The notes beneath the pieces are model-generated. The model was not told where the DNA came from, did not search any database, and saw only the letters and a list, made by a program, of their open reading frames with translations. A stretch of DNA of 64,000 nucleotides from the NCBI RefSeq assembly GCF_003574315.2, contig NZ_AP025739.1:7192001-7256000 (forward strand). Reading direction: 5' to 3'. The stretch comes from Capsulimonas corticalis (GTDB taxonomy: Bacteria > Armatimonadota > Armatimonadia > Armatimonadales > Capsulimonadaceae). A program made the translations under genes and the position numbers. Positions 9,394 to 18,078 of the stretch are shown one piece after another. The stretch's first letter is position 1; every line of letters starts with the position of its first letter.

Positions 9394-10394
9394 ATGAAAT
9401 TTGTCTCTCCACTTTCTGAGGCCGATCAAGCCGATCTGGCGGCGGTGTATCGCAGCAGTCCATCGTATCGCCAGCGTCAACGCGCTCAGGCCGTATTGCT
9501 CAGCGCTAAAGGCTTCACGCTTGACCAACTCTCAGACATTGTCGAAGCAGAAAGCGCCACGATCAGCCACTGGCTCGATCAATGGCAAGCTCATGGTCTT
9601 CCAGGTCTGAGCGATGCTCCCAAATCAGGACGTCCGCGTAAGATTGATGCGGTCGTCGAAGCGCACTTGCACGATATTCTTCAATTTCCGACGCCTAATC
9701 TCAAAGCCGCCTTGGAAGAGGCGCTTCAAAAAAAGGGATCCAAATAAGCTGGCAGACAGCAAGACGCACTTTACGCCGCCTGGGATATTCCTATCGTCGA
9801 GCGCGCCGCAGCCCTCCCAAAGCCCCTTCGCAAGAAGTGCAGGGGCGAAAGGTGCGTGCTCTTTCGCGTCTGCATCGTCTCGAAGAACAAGGGCGATGCC
9901 AGGTGTTTTATGGAGACGAAAGCGGCTTTTGCCTCCAGCCATGTGTCCCCTACATGTGGCAGAAGAAAGGACAAACCGCTTGTTTGCCCTCACAAGGGCA
10001 TTCACGGCGACTGAACGCCGCCTCATTTCTGAGCAAAGACAACCAGATTTATACGTTTCTGGGATACGAGCCGATTACTGCTCATCACATGATCGAAAGC
10101 CTCGATAAGATTGCCAGTCAGATTACTAATCCGACCGTGATTGTTCTGGACAACGCCAGCATTCATCGCGCCAAGAGCATTCAGGAAAAGCGCGCTCAAT
10201 GAAAGAAGCAAGGGCTGCGCCTCTTTTTCCTGCCGCCGTACTGTCCGCATCTCAACAAAGTTGAAACATTGTGGCGCATGGTCAAATACCGATGGTTAGC
10301 TCCCAAAGACTACGCAAGCTTCGACTGTCTCTACAAAAGTGTTGAAAATATTCTAAGCAGAATCGGACAAGAATATCGGATTTCTTTTGCTTAG
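9394..10394 (+). pseudogene. IS630 transposase, frameshift plus internal stop
   Basis: The first frame (9394-9747) encodes the helix-turn-helix half. The second (about 9737-10394) encodes the DDE half, with YGDESGF, VIVLDNASIHRAK and PPYCPHLNKVETLW carrying the three acidic residues. The frames are joined by a -1 shift at A AAA AAG (within 9729-9738), a classic slippery heptamer, so the join may be programmed. After the shift the reading is KKGIQISWQTARRTLRRLGY, which fits the family. A TGA at 10200-10202, in the second frame, separates the second and third acidic residues. That stop makes the copy inactive unless suppressed. Confidence 0.8.
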
Positions 10395-10399
10395 ATACT
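10379..10399 (-). repeat. IS630 right terminal inverted repeat
   Basis: On the minus strand it starts AGTATCTAAGC and continues AAAAGAAATC, matching the left end. It overlaps the transposase stop codon and is followed by TA at 10400-10401. Confidence 0.75.
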
Positions 10400-10827
10400 T
10401 AATCACGCACCAGCCGCCGGAAGCGCAACTTCCAGGCGAAGGAGCGCTCGATCACCCATCGCCGAGGCAGAATCACAAAACCGCGCTTGGCTTCCGACAA
10501 TTTGGCGACCTGAAGCGTAACGCCTTGCTCTTTGGCGACATTAGCCGCCGTGTTGCCCGTATAGCCTTGATCGACATAGTAAGCTTGACGCTACCGCCCG
10601 TCGCTTTCTGAACGGCCTTGGTCAGCTCCGAGACTTGCGCTCGCTCCTGTTCATTTTTCTCCGTTTTGTGAGCTTCGAGCGGTTCCAAAAAGAGAATGAC
10701 GGATGACGCTTGGAAATATAAACATTTATAAGTCCCCTGCAGTGCCGGCGCCTACCGGATTGATTATTTACGTCTACTGTTAAGATAAGTGGCAAGCCAA
10801 TTTAAAGTACAACCAGTAGGGTTCAGA

Positions 10828-13800
10828 TTAATAGGCACCAGGCAAAGGCGTCGGATGAGAAAGAAATTTACAACAATCGTATGTGACTCCGCTAACAGTT
10901 TGGAAATCGCAACATGGCGATGGCGGTTTTGTCCACGGAAAAGCCGCTATACAACCTTGATGACAAGACTGATTTGAGCCAGCAACTTTTATGCCGGCAA
11001 CACAAGCCGTCCCTCGACCCTGGTTTGAAGAGCCAGCATCCTGAATAAGTTGGAAGGCTATTGCACAGGATGCATCTACCGCATGTGTTATCTCGCAACA
11101 AGCCATACAGTGAGTATATCCGTGGTTGCATGCATGCTGCGGGGTATGGACATACGCAAGATAAACACCAATTGAGACCTCCGCACAAATAAAGGGATCC
11201 GTCGCAATTGATATCGGAATGTTACCCGAAGGATCAAAATATTTAATTGGGTTATTGAAACTGTATTGATATAAGTTTAAAAGGTTTGTTCTCCCTCGTA
11301 GCGCCAGTGCAGAATATAGAGCTCCATCAAACCCAATCGGGTCCCTGCTGAACCAGCGCCCATGGTTGATCTCCACGTACATCCACCGGTCCCGCACGTA
11401 GTAGAACGCGTTCGAGCCGGGCCAGTAGTACCCGTACTTCCCCTTGTAGCGGTACATCAGCCGCGTGAAGTTCGTCGTCTGGGAGCCCCCCGCGATGTCC
11501 CCGAACGCATAGTAGTCGAACGTGTCCGTCACCGTGCCCGTCGCGTCAACCATCGCCCGCACGTCCCCGGACATGTCGTACACGTAGAACAGGCTGTCCA
11601 GGTTCTGGAGGTCGCGCAGCGACGTCAGCCCGCCCCACTCGCCCGGGTAGTCCGTGAAGTGCAGGATGGAATTGCCGCTGAGGTCCGTCTGCCCCAGCAC
11701 GTTCTCCCCGTCCCACACGAACCGCCCGTTGCCCCCCGACTGCCGCTTCCCGTCCGCCGAGTACGCGTTCGCCCCGCCGTTGAACGAGACGATCCGATTC
11801 TCCGCGTCCCACAGGTACGTCGTCTGGACCCCGGTCCCCGCCTGCGGGATTACCCCGGTCAGGTTCCCGTTCCGGTCGTACGTGTTGGTCGTCCGCGCCT
11901 GGTTGGAGAACTGCGAGGCGGTCAGCTGGTTCGCCGCGTCGTAGCTGAACGTCGTCTGGAAGCCCAGCCGGGTCAGCGCCGCCCGGTTGCCGGCCCCGTC
12001 GTAGGCATAGGTGACGCTGCGGCTGTTCGCGCCGCCCTGCTCCAGGACCAGCTGGTTCGAGGCGTCGTAGCCGAACGTCGTGACGATGCCGCTGAGTTCC
12101 AGCATCATGAGCCGGTTGCCGGCCGCGTCGTAGGTCGCCGTGTAGGTCGCCACCGCCGTCCCGTCCGCCCGACGGCTGTCCGTCACCAGCTCCCGACCCG
12201 CCCCGTCGTAGAGGTGGCTGACGGTCATGCCGTTCGCGTACGTCTTGATCCGCTCCCGGTCCAGCGCGTCGTACGTGAAGGTCGTGCGCTCGGCGTAGGG
12301 GTTCCAGATCGAGGTGAGCCGGTTCTGCGCGTCGTAGGAGTAGGTGGTCAGCCTGCCGTCGTTGTCGAGCAGGAGCGATCGGTTGCCGGCGGGGTCGTAG
12401 GCGTAGGAGAGGGCCTTGCCGGCGCCGTTGACCTGGCGGGAGAGCCGGCCGGCGGCGTCGTAGGCGTAGGTGGTGGCGCCCGTGACGTCCTGCAGCGTCG
12501 TCTGCTGCCCGGCCCGGTCGTACGTGAAGGTGTTGAGCGTGCCGTCCGGGTAGACCCTTCCGACCTGCCGGTTCAGCACGTCGTAGGTATAGGTGGTGAC
12601 GATCCCGCGCGCGTCGGTGCGAAGGCTGGTATTGCCGACGGGGTCGTACTGGAAGGAGGTGAGTTGGCCAAGAGCGTCCTGCGTCGAGAGCACCGCGCCA
12701 CGCTTGTCGTAGAGGTTGGTCGTAGCGTGCCCGTTGGCATCCACCACCGCGAGACGCTGCCCCGCCGCGTCGTACACGAAGGTCGTGAAGTAACCACGCG
12801 CGTCCTGCTGAGCCAGCGTCCGGCCGGCCCCGTCGTAGGCGGTCGTGCTCAGGCGTCCGAGCGCGTCCTGGAATGCGACGGCTTCTCCCGCGCCGTCGTA
12901 CAGAGCGGTCACGCTCTGGCCCAACGGGTTTACCTGGGCGACGGCCCGGCTGGCGACGTCGTAGACGGTGGTCCAGAGCTGGCCGAGCGCGTCCTGCGTC
13001 GCAACGTTCCGGCTGGCGGCGTCGTAGAGCTGCGTCGTGCGATAGCCCAGCGCCGAGACGCCCGCCTGGAGGCGACTGTCCCGGTCGAAGACGTTTGTGG
13101 TCACATTCCCGCGCGCGTCCTGCATAGTCGTCCGACGGCCTGCCGCGTCGTAGCCGTAAGAGGTGCGTGCGCCGGTCGCGTCCACCGAAGCGATCATCCG
13201 GTTAGCAAGGTCATAGACCGTGGTGGCAGTACGGCCGAGTGGGTCGACAGCGGAAGTCCGGCGGCTGGCCGCGTCGTAGGCATTGGTCCAGCGGTTGCCC
13301 AGAGCATCGATCGAGGCAATGGGACGGCTGGCGGCGTCGTAGACGCTGGTCGTCAGCCGGCCCAGCGCGTCCTGGGATGCGACAGGGCGCTGAGATGCGT
13401 CGTAGAGAGTCGTTGAGCGGTAGCCCAGCGCGTCGATGCTAGCGAAGGGACGGCCGACGAGGTTGTAGACCGCCGTCGTGGCGCGTCCGATCGGGTCGAT
13501 GTGAGCGATGCGCTGTCCAGCAACGTCGTAAACGGTTGTACTTGTGTTCCCCAGCGGGTTCGTCAACGCAACCTGGCGACTGGCGGCGTCGTAGCCATAC
13601 GTCGTCATCCGTCCCAGCGAATCAATAGCCGACTGTTCGCGACCGTTGGCGTCGTACACCGTGGTGCTGCGGTTGCCCAGTGGATCGATGCGCGCCAGCG
13701 GACGACCCAGCAAATCGTACACCGTCGTGCTCACGGCGCCGATCGGATTGGTCGCCGTGACAGGCTTGTCCCACACGTTGTAGGTCCACGTCGTACGGTT

Positions 13801-15330
13801 CCCCAGCGGGTCGATCTGGATCGTGCGGTTGCCGTTGCTGTCGTAGCCGTTCGTCGTGACGTTGCCCAGCGGGTCCGTCTCCGCGACGACCCGGTTCTGC
13901 GGGTCATAGGATACGCTGCTGCGGTTGCCCAGGGGATCCACTTTCGCGATCACGTTGCCCGCCAGATCGTACACGCTCGTCCATATGTTGCCCAGCGGGT
14001 TTGTCACCGTCGTCTGATTGCCAAAGGGGTCATAGCCGTACGTCGTCGTATTGCCAAGCGGGTCAACTCGGCTTGCGATCTGCCCCCGATTCGTATAGCT
14101 TAGTGTCGTCGTATTCCCCAGAGCGTCAATGGAAACTTGGGGAAGCCGCTTTGTGCCGGTGGAGTCGAATGGGCTCCCTGCATAGCCGTACAGGTTGACG
14201 GCATTCGTCCCGTCCGCGTACGTCAACGTCACCACGTTTCCAAACCCGTCTCGCCCGTACGATGTGGTCCGGCCCAGCGCATCTATCGTCGAGGCCGGGC
14301 GAGATCCGATGTCGTAGTTTGTCGTCGTAATGGCACCGGTCGGCTCAAGGCGGCGGAACTCAAGGCCGTTAGAGAGCCCGAACGAGGTTACCTGCCCCAG
14401 CGGCGTCTGGATGGCAAGTATCGTTCCCTGGACTCCCAGCGAATAGGTCGTCACTGCTGAAAGCGAGTCCACCACCGTCATATGGCTGCCGGTATAAAGG
14501 TACTTCGTCAGTCCCGCCGCCGGGACAAATCGCTGGATAGCGCGCCCCTGTGCGTCATAGGCATAGCTGGTCAGATAACCATTCGGGTCGGTAATGGAAT
14601 TCAGTAGTGGCGTGGCGTCATAACCGTATTGGGTGATGCAGCCCGATGGCCCCTGGACACTCGCGAGGACGGTCTTGCCTCCGGCCGTGCCGTAGGCGAA
14701 CGTAGTATTGCGTCCGGCCCAGTCCTGGATGCGCTGCAGCTTGTTTGAGACATCGTAAGAGAAGGTGACCTTCCGCCCCGCCCCCTCGGTAAGGCTCTGC
14801 AGAAGTCCCGAGCTTAGGTATGAGAAGGTATGCGTGTTACCGACCGCATCCTGGGCGTAGGAGACGGTGGTGACCTTTCCAGTTGTGTCAAGGGGATACG
14901 CTGCGGTAATGCCGCCCTGGGTGGTCTCCTTCCAGTAACTGTTGGTGGTATCCTTGACCAATGTGTTCAGCACGCCAAGTGACTGGGGATAGAATGTGCC
15001 CGTACCCAAGTCGGTGTACGTGACAACTGCCCCGTTGCCGCGAGTGAGTGTGACCAGGGTGAACGTGGTGGGCGTGGTGAAGAGCTGTGCCTGGCAAAGG
15101 AGGTTGGTGCTGAGGGTCCGTCCGTACCCGAACGGGCCGTCGTAGGCGGAGGCGGCGTTGTAGAAGTAGGCGACATCGACGTCCATCCCGGGGCTTGGGA
15201 GCGAGATCTCCGGGTCAACCCGCAGATTGCCGTCGGTTTGCGGGTGAGGTCTCCAAGCGGCGCACGGGGCGCACCACGCTTCCGAGAGGTCAAGCACGTC
15301 GTATCCGCTTGCGTCGATGGTCCTGAGCAT
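10828..15330 (-). CDS. RHS/YD-repeat protein with Cys-rich variable tail
   Basis: 1500 residues. After a short entry region come dozens of YD repeats (patterns such as YDAAGRRT, YDPLGN, TTVYDLAGR) that in relatives fold into a closed shell. The RHS core boundary is seen at GRWFSRDPIGFDGALYSAL and YQYSFNNPIKYFDPSGN, ending near residue 1370. The last 130 residues are unlike the rest: 13 Cys, several as CC pairs, and no family I recognise. By analogy with RHS proteins this tail should be the released effector. There is no classical Sec signal peptide. ATG at 15330 has GGGAG six bases upstream. Two small genes lie directly upstream on the same strand. No immunity-like gene follows; only the IS remnants do. 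Confidence 0.85.
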   Translation of the reverse strand: MLRTIDASGYDVLDLSEAWCAPCAAWRPHPQTDGNLRVDPEISLPSPGMDVDVAYFYNAASAYDGPFGYGRTLSTNLLCQAQLFTTPTTFTLVTLTRGNGAVVTYTDLGTGTFYPQSLGVLNTLVKDTTNSYWKETTQGGITAAYPLDTTGKVTTVSYAQDAVGNTHTFSYLSSGLLQSLTEGAGRKVTFSYDVSNKLQRIQDWAGRNTTFAYGTAGGKTVLASVQGPSGCITQYGYDATPLLNSITDPNGYLTSYAYDAQGRAIQRFVPAAGLTKYLYTGSHMTVVDSLSAVTTYSLGVQGTILAIQTPLGQVTSFGLSNGLEFRRLEPTGAITTTNYDIGSRPASTIDALGRTTSYGRDGFGNVVTLTYADGTNAVNLYGYAGSPFDSTGTKRLPQVSIDALGNTTTLSYTNRGQIASRVDPLGNTTTYGYDPFGNQTTVTNPLGNIWTSVYDLAGNVIAKVDPLGNRSSVSYDPQNRVVAETDPLGNVTTNGYDSNGNRTIQIDPLGNRTTWTYNVWDKPVTATNPIGAVSTTVYDLLGRPLARIDPLGNRSTTVYDANGREQSAIDSLGRMTTYGYDAASRQVALTNPLGNTSTTVYDVAGQRIAHIDPIGRATTAVYNLVGRPFASIDALGYRSTTLYDASQRPVASQDALGRLTTSVYDAASRPIASIDALGNRWTNAYDAASRRTSAVDPLGRTATTVYDLANRMIASVDATGARTSYGYDAAGRRTTMQDARGNVTTNVFDRDSRLQAGVSALGYRTTQLYDAASRNVATQDALGQLWTTVYDVASRAVAQVNPLGQSVTALYDGAGEAVAFQDALGRLSTTAYDGAGRTLAQQDARGYFTTFVYDAAGQRLAVVDANGHATTNLYDKRGAVLSTQDALGQLTSFQYDPVGNTSLRTDARGIVTTYTYDVLNRQVGRVYPDGTLNTFTYDRAGQQTTLQDVTGATTYAYDAAGRLSRQVNGAGKALSYAYDPAGNRSLLLDNDGRLTTYSYDAQNRLTSIWNPYAERTTFTYDALDRERIKTYANGMTVSHLYDGAGRELVTDSRRADGTAVATYTATYDAAGNRLMMLELSGIVTTFGYDASNQLVLEQGGANSRSVTYAYDGAGNRAALTRLGFQTTFSYDAANQLTASQFSNQARTTNTYDRNGNLTGVIPQAGTGVQTTYLWDAENRIVSFNGGANAYSADGKRQSGGNGRFVWDGENVLGQTDLSGNSILHFTDYPGEWGGLTSLRDLQNLDSLFYVYDMSGDVRAMVDATGTVTDTFDYYAFGDIAGGSQTTNFTRLMYRYKGKYGYYWPGSNAFYYVRDRWMYVEINHGRWFSRDPIGFDGALYSALALRGRTNLLNLYQYSFNNPIKYFDPSGNIPISIATDPFICAEVSIGVYLAYVHTPQHACNHGYTHCMACCEITHAVDASCAIAFQLIQDAGSSNQGRGTACVAGIKVAGSNQSCHQGCIAAFPWTKPPSPCCDFQTVSGVTYDCCKFLSHPTPLPGAY

Positions 15331-15378
15331 GGCGTTCTCCCGGAGCCCTTATCGGCTCCCGGTCGAGTTCCGTCCTGA

Positions 15379-15576
15379 TTACTTCTTCAGGCAGACACAT
15401 ATGCATTTATTGCAGGTGCAGCACTTGTATATCGAAGGCAGTCCCGCGATGTCGGGAGGCGGGCCATAATCCGACGAGGTCTTGGCATGGTTTTGGCTCG
15501 CGTCCGAGCCGGAGCAGGCGACGCACAGGGGCGACGCCACGACGTTGCCGGTGGTGTTGGGGGACGGTCCGATCAT
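15379..15576 (-). CDS. Small Cys-rich protein of unknown function
   Basis: 65 residues starting MIGPSPNTTG and ending in a CCTCNKCICVCLKK cluster, eight Cys in total. The start is backed by GGAGGAA about eight bases upstream of the ATG. It sits 48 bp upstream of the large RHS gene and 22 bp downstream of the 125-residue gene, so the three are probably cotranscribed. I do not recognise the family. The Cys pattern could bind a metal or form disulfides in an exported protein, but no signal peptide is visible. A partner or chaperone of the Cys-rich RHS tail is a guess from context. Confidence 0.6.
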   Translation of the reverse strand: MIGPSPNTTGNVVASPLCVACSGSDASQNHAKTSSDYGPPPDIAGLPSIYKCCTCNKCICVCLKK

Positions 15577-15598
15577 TGCTCTGTTCCTCCAGGCGCTA

Positions 15599-15976
15599 CT
15601 ATGGGCATGGGTCTATGCCATCAATGGTAGTCTTAGTCGGGTCAGGGTTGGCGATGACAGTGAAATCTGCACTTTTAGAAGCAGTAGTTCCATCCATAGA
15701 ATTGACAGGAAACATGCACACAACACTATAGACACCTGGAATGGCGTCACAAGGCACCCAAACTCTGGCCGTTCCAGGTCCGTAGTTAGGCCCCACGGGG
15801 TCCACTGGCGATTGATTTGTGACATTCCACCCATTTGTGCCAAAGTCTGGCACACAGTCGTTGCACGCGGCAACGCTGAAGGGTTGACCAAATATCGTCC
15901 ATTGGTCAGCTCTCCCCCCCGAGCCATGGGTGGTGGGGAAACTTATTGTAATCGCCACACCTTGGGAATCAGCCAT
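15599..15976 (-). CDS. Hypothetical beta-rich protein upstream of the RHS gene
   Basis: 125 residues if started at the ATG at 15976, which has GGAGGAGG six to seven bases upstream. A longer frame to 16072 exists but lacks a ribosome site and its first 32 residues look unlike protein. The sequence (ITISFPTTHGSGG, WTIFGQPFSV, GTARVWVPCDAIPGVYSVVC) suggests an Ig-like or C2-like beta sandwich with five Cys. No signal peptide, and I recognise no family. It is the first gene after the promoter at 16119-16147 and probably heads the RHS operon. Confidence 0.6.
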   Translation of the reverse strand: MADSQGVAITISFPTTHGSGGRADQWTIFGQPFSVAACNDCVPDFGTNGWNVTNQSPVDPVGPNYGPGTARVWVPCDAIPGVYSVVCMFPVNSMDGTTASKSADFTVIANPDPTKTTIDGIDPCP

Positions 15977-16118
15977 CCTGAACCTCCTCCTGCATATCAA
16001 ATGCACATCCGATACGAAAGCAATAACGTACAGAGCGTCGCCTTGCGCTTTCCGGCAGGAATCACGGGACAAGGTAGCTTGCTTTATTAGTGCATTTAAA
16101 ACAACATAATCTCACAAC

Positions 16119-16147
16119 ATTGTAAGCCGCCATTAGCAATCTGTCAA
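16119..16147 (-). promoter_or_regulatory. Sigma-70-type promoter for the RHS operon
   Basis: On the minus strand TTGACA (16147-16142), a 17-bp spacer and TACAAT (16124-16119). It lies about 140 bp upstream of the first gene of the 15976-10828 operon. It starts TTGACAGATT like the promoter at 20005-20033. Confidence 0.65.
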
Positions 16148-16188
16148 TACATTTTTGCAGTGCTATGTTGAATCTATAATTCGGTAAG

Positions 16189-17304
16189 TCACCCTGTGTA
16201 CTCCTGACCAAAGCAATCCACTGCATGTAATAGCCTGTTTACCGTATTCCGCCAGGTAAGCGGTTGGACGGTTTCTACGCCAGCCTGATTGAAAAGATCT
16301 TCCCCCGCTTGCTTGAGGACGTGTATATGGCGCATGTGCCCAACCATTTGTTCTTCCTGGGCACTTCCCAGCCTGGCCCAATCGCCATCGCCATGGAACC
16401 AAATCCCGTCGTTTGCCGTTTCTCGCTCATCAATGTCGATCAGCAGCGAATTGTTGCGATTGCAGTGTTCTGTATGCGCAGAGCAATTGGTGACGATGAC
16501 AGGCTTGCCCATTCCCATCATCTCAAGCGCCTCGGAACACCAAGCTTGAGCCCGCGATGGGAACACACCGCAATCCGCACATGCCATCAACCTGGCAATC
16601 TCCTCTTGAAACTGGAAATGATCGTTGCACACCAGGATCTTGTCGGCTAGTTTGCAGTTCCGGCACAGGTCGCACCAATAACGATTGACATCGCGGTTTT
16701 GATGATTATGGCATACAAGTATCAGAGCCACCCGATCGCCGGGCTCGAATGCCTTGTTGAAGGCCCGTACAAGTTCGTTCTGCCCCTTCCTGGTTTCCCA
16801 TTTGCCGACACTGATGAACTTGGTGGCGTTGCCAAACAAGTGGGCAAACGGCTCGACGTTCGGATGGAACACGGCTGTGTCGACCCCTTCCGGCACAACG
16901 CTGCATGGTATCCCTGGCAGTTCCTGCTCGATCACACTACGAGCCCACTTCGATGGAACAACCGCCAAATCCTGGCTGCGCAGTTGCAGTGCATGATGCG
17001 CGCGAAATTTAGTGGAAGGATTGGCAACCCAGGCTACTCTCGGTCCACCCCCCACGTGAAGGCAGCTCATCGAGAGCGGCAGGATATTAACACTCGGTAA
17101 GGTGTAGTCACAGGTCTCTTGCCCTGCAACGGCTTTTGAATACTCCTTATGAAATTCTGGCAGATATTCAATCTCTCCAAAGGGCCAGAGCGATACGTCC
17201 AAAGCTACATCGATTGCCGCTCTTGCAATATTCAAGGTGTGATAGCCATATGCCGTTCTATTCACCAACCCCAAAATATTAAAGCCACATGTTAGACCGG
17301 CCAA
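16189..17304 (-). CDS. GT4-type glycosyltransferase
   Basis: 371 residues with the GT-B layout of family 4. The N-terminal half starts LTCGFNILGLVNRTAYGYH. Later comes the donor-side Rossmann half, with VPEGVDTAVFHP, FISVGKWETRKGQ and the C-terminal segment SRAQAWCSEALEMMGMGKPVI carrying the expected acidic residues. The start is TTG at 17304, with GGAGGAGG six bases upstream; an ATG four bases earlier is in another frame. It follows the 17339 gene after 34 bp and is the last gene of the glycosyltransferase run. Substrates cannot be told from sequence. Confidence 0.8.
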   Translation of the reverse strand: MAGLTCGFNILGLVNRTAYGYHTLNIARAAIDVALDVSLWPFGEIEYLPEFHKEYSKAVAGQETCDYTLPSVNILPLSMSCLHVGGGPRVAWVANPSTKFRAHHALQLRSQDLAVVPSKWARSVIEQELPGIPCSVVPEGVDTAVFHPNVEPFAHLFGNATKFISVGKWETRKGQNELVRAFNKAFEPGDRVALILVCHNHQNRDVNRYWCDLCRNCKLADKILVCNDHFQFQEEIARLMACADCGVFPSRAQAWCSEALEMMGMGKPVIVTNCSAHTEHCNRNNSLLIDIDERETANDGIWFHGDGDWARLGSAQEEQMVGHMRHIHVLKQAGEDLFNQAGVETVQPLTWRNTVNRLLHAVDCFGQEYTG

Positions 17305-17338
17305 TCATGACCTCCTCCTCGGCCAACCGGGATGTGAT

Positions 17339-18037
17339 TCAGAGAGATTCTGAAAAACAGGCTGCTCTATGATAGAAGCTGCCCAATCCAGTTGTCTCTT
17401 CACCGATGTGCTGAACCAACGATGGAGCAGTGACAATCAGGCGATGGCGATTCTCCGCCACATACCGTCCCAAAAGAAGGTCATATGGCTCGCGAAACTC
17501 ATCGACCCCATGCTTCCTCAAGTATTGCGCAAACCCAGTTCGGATTGCTGCTGGATAGTAGGTGGCCTGGGTCCCATAAAAGCTCTGGGGCGGAAACTCG
17601 GCATACATTGCTCCCCCAGCATAGGCGTACCCGCAAAACGGATGGGCGGAGTAGAGAGACAATACGTATCCGCAGCCATATCGGGCATTGATAACGGCCG
17701 TTGTGTCCAGAAATCGACTAAGCCACCCCTGAGCAAATTGTATATCGTCCTCAAGCAGAAGGAGATCTCGATCCAATGGCTGCAATGCAAGGCAACGCCA
17801 ATAATTCCATGAAGCCCGCCGCCGGACCGGCTCCTGCTTTAGCAGTTCCCATTCCTCATCCGCCTCAATTATCCTAAGATCCGTTGAGGAGCGATAGCCT
17901 TCCAGGTATGCCGATTCCGGTGATCCTACGACAAGGGACACAGGGCTCGAAATATTCATGCTGTCAAAAAGTCGATCTAAATAGTTTCTTTCTCGCAATA
18001 CCGTCGAAATCACAACATCACATTCAAGAGTGTCCAT
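17339..18037 (-). CDS. Putative GT-A type glycosyltransferase
   Basis: About 232 residues. The N-terminus (DVVISTVLRERNYLDRLFDS) and LLLLEDDIQFAQGWLSRF fit a GT-A fold with an EDD/DXD-type metal site, resembling MGAT4/LgtD-like transferases. A late segment YDLLLGRYVAENRHRLIV followed by an HIGEET motif supports this. I chose the ATG at 18037. A GTG at 18052 is also possible, but neither has a strong ribosome site. It lies between two GT4 genes on the same strand, with 41 bp to the upstream one. The exact family is uncertain. Confidence 0.6.
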   Translation of the reverse strand: MDTLECDVVISTVLRERNYLDRLFDSMNISSPVSLVVGSPESAYLEGYRSSTDLRIIEADEEWELLKQEPVRRRASWNYWRCLALQPLDRDLLLLEDDIQFAQGWLSRFLDTTAVINARYGCGYVLSLYSAHPFCGYAYAGGAMYAEFPPQSFYGTQATYYPAAIRTGFAQYLRKHGVDEFREPYDLLLGRYVAENRHRLIVTAPSLVQHIGEETTGLGSFYHRAACFSESL

Positions 18038-18078
18038 TTTCAGACCTACCACAGAGTTATCTCACCAAGAGGCCGCAA

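Larger units (their letters stand above)
9327..10399 (+). mobile_element. IS630-family insertion sequence
   Basis: A 1073-bp element bounded by imperfect 21-bp inverted repeats (9327-9347 and 10379-10399; 16 of 21 positions match, including the inner AAAAGAAATC block). It is flanked by TA on both sides (9325-9326 and 10400-10401), the target duplication expected for IS630/Tc1-like elements. It sits inside the IS5-family remnant and interrupts it between the codons for RRLVRDY and NRLPET. Confidence 0.85.
9190..10690 (-). mobile_element. IS5-family element remnant, split by an IS630 insertion
   Basis: The C-terminal third of an IS5-family (IS1031/IS427-like) transposase can be read on the minus strand in two pieces. 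At 10402-10688 the codons give EQERAQVSELTKAVQKATGG, then after a one-base deletion AYVDQGYTG and RGFVILPRRWVIERSFAW, ending RFRRLVRDY. Beyond the inserted element, at 9190-9324, the reading continues NRLPET and, after another shift, LHYLSFIILMLAKYA. The N-terminal two thirds and the terminal repeats are missing, so this copy is dead. Confidence 0.75.
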
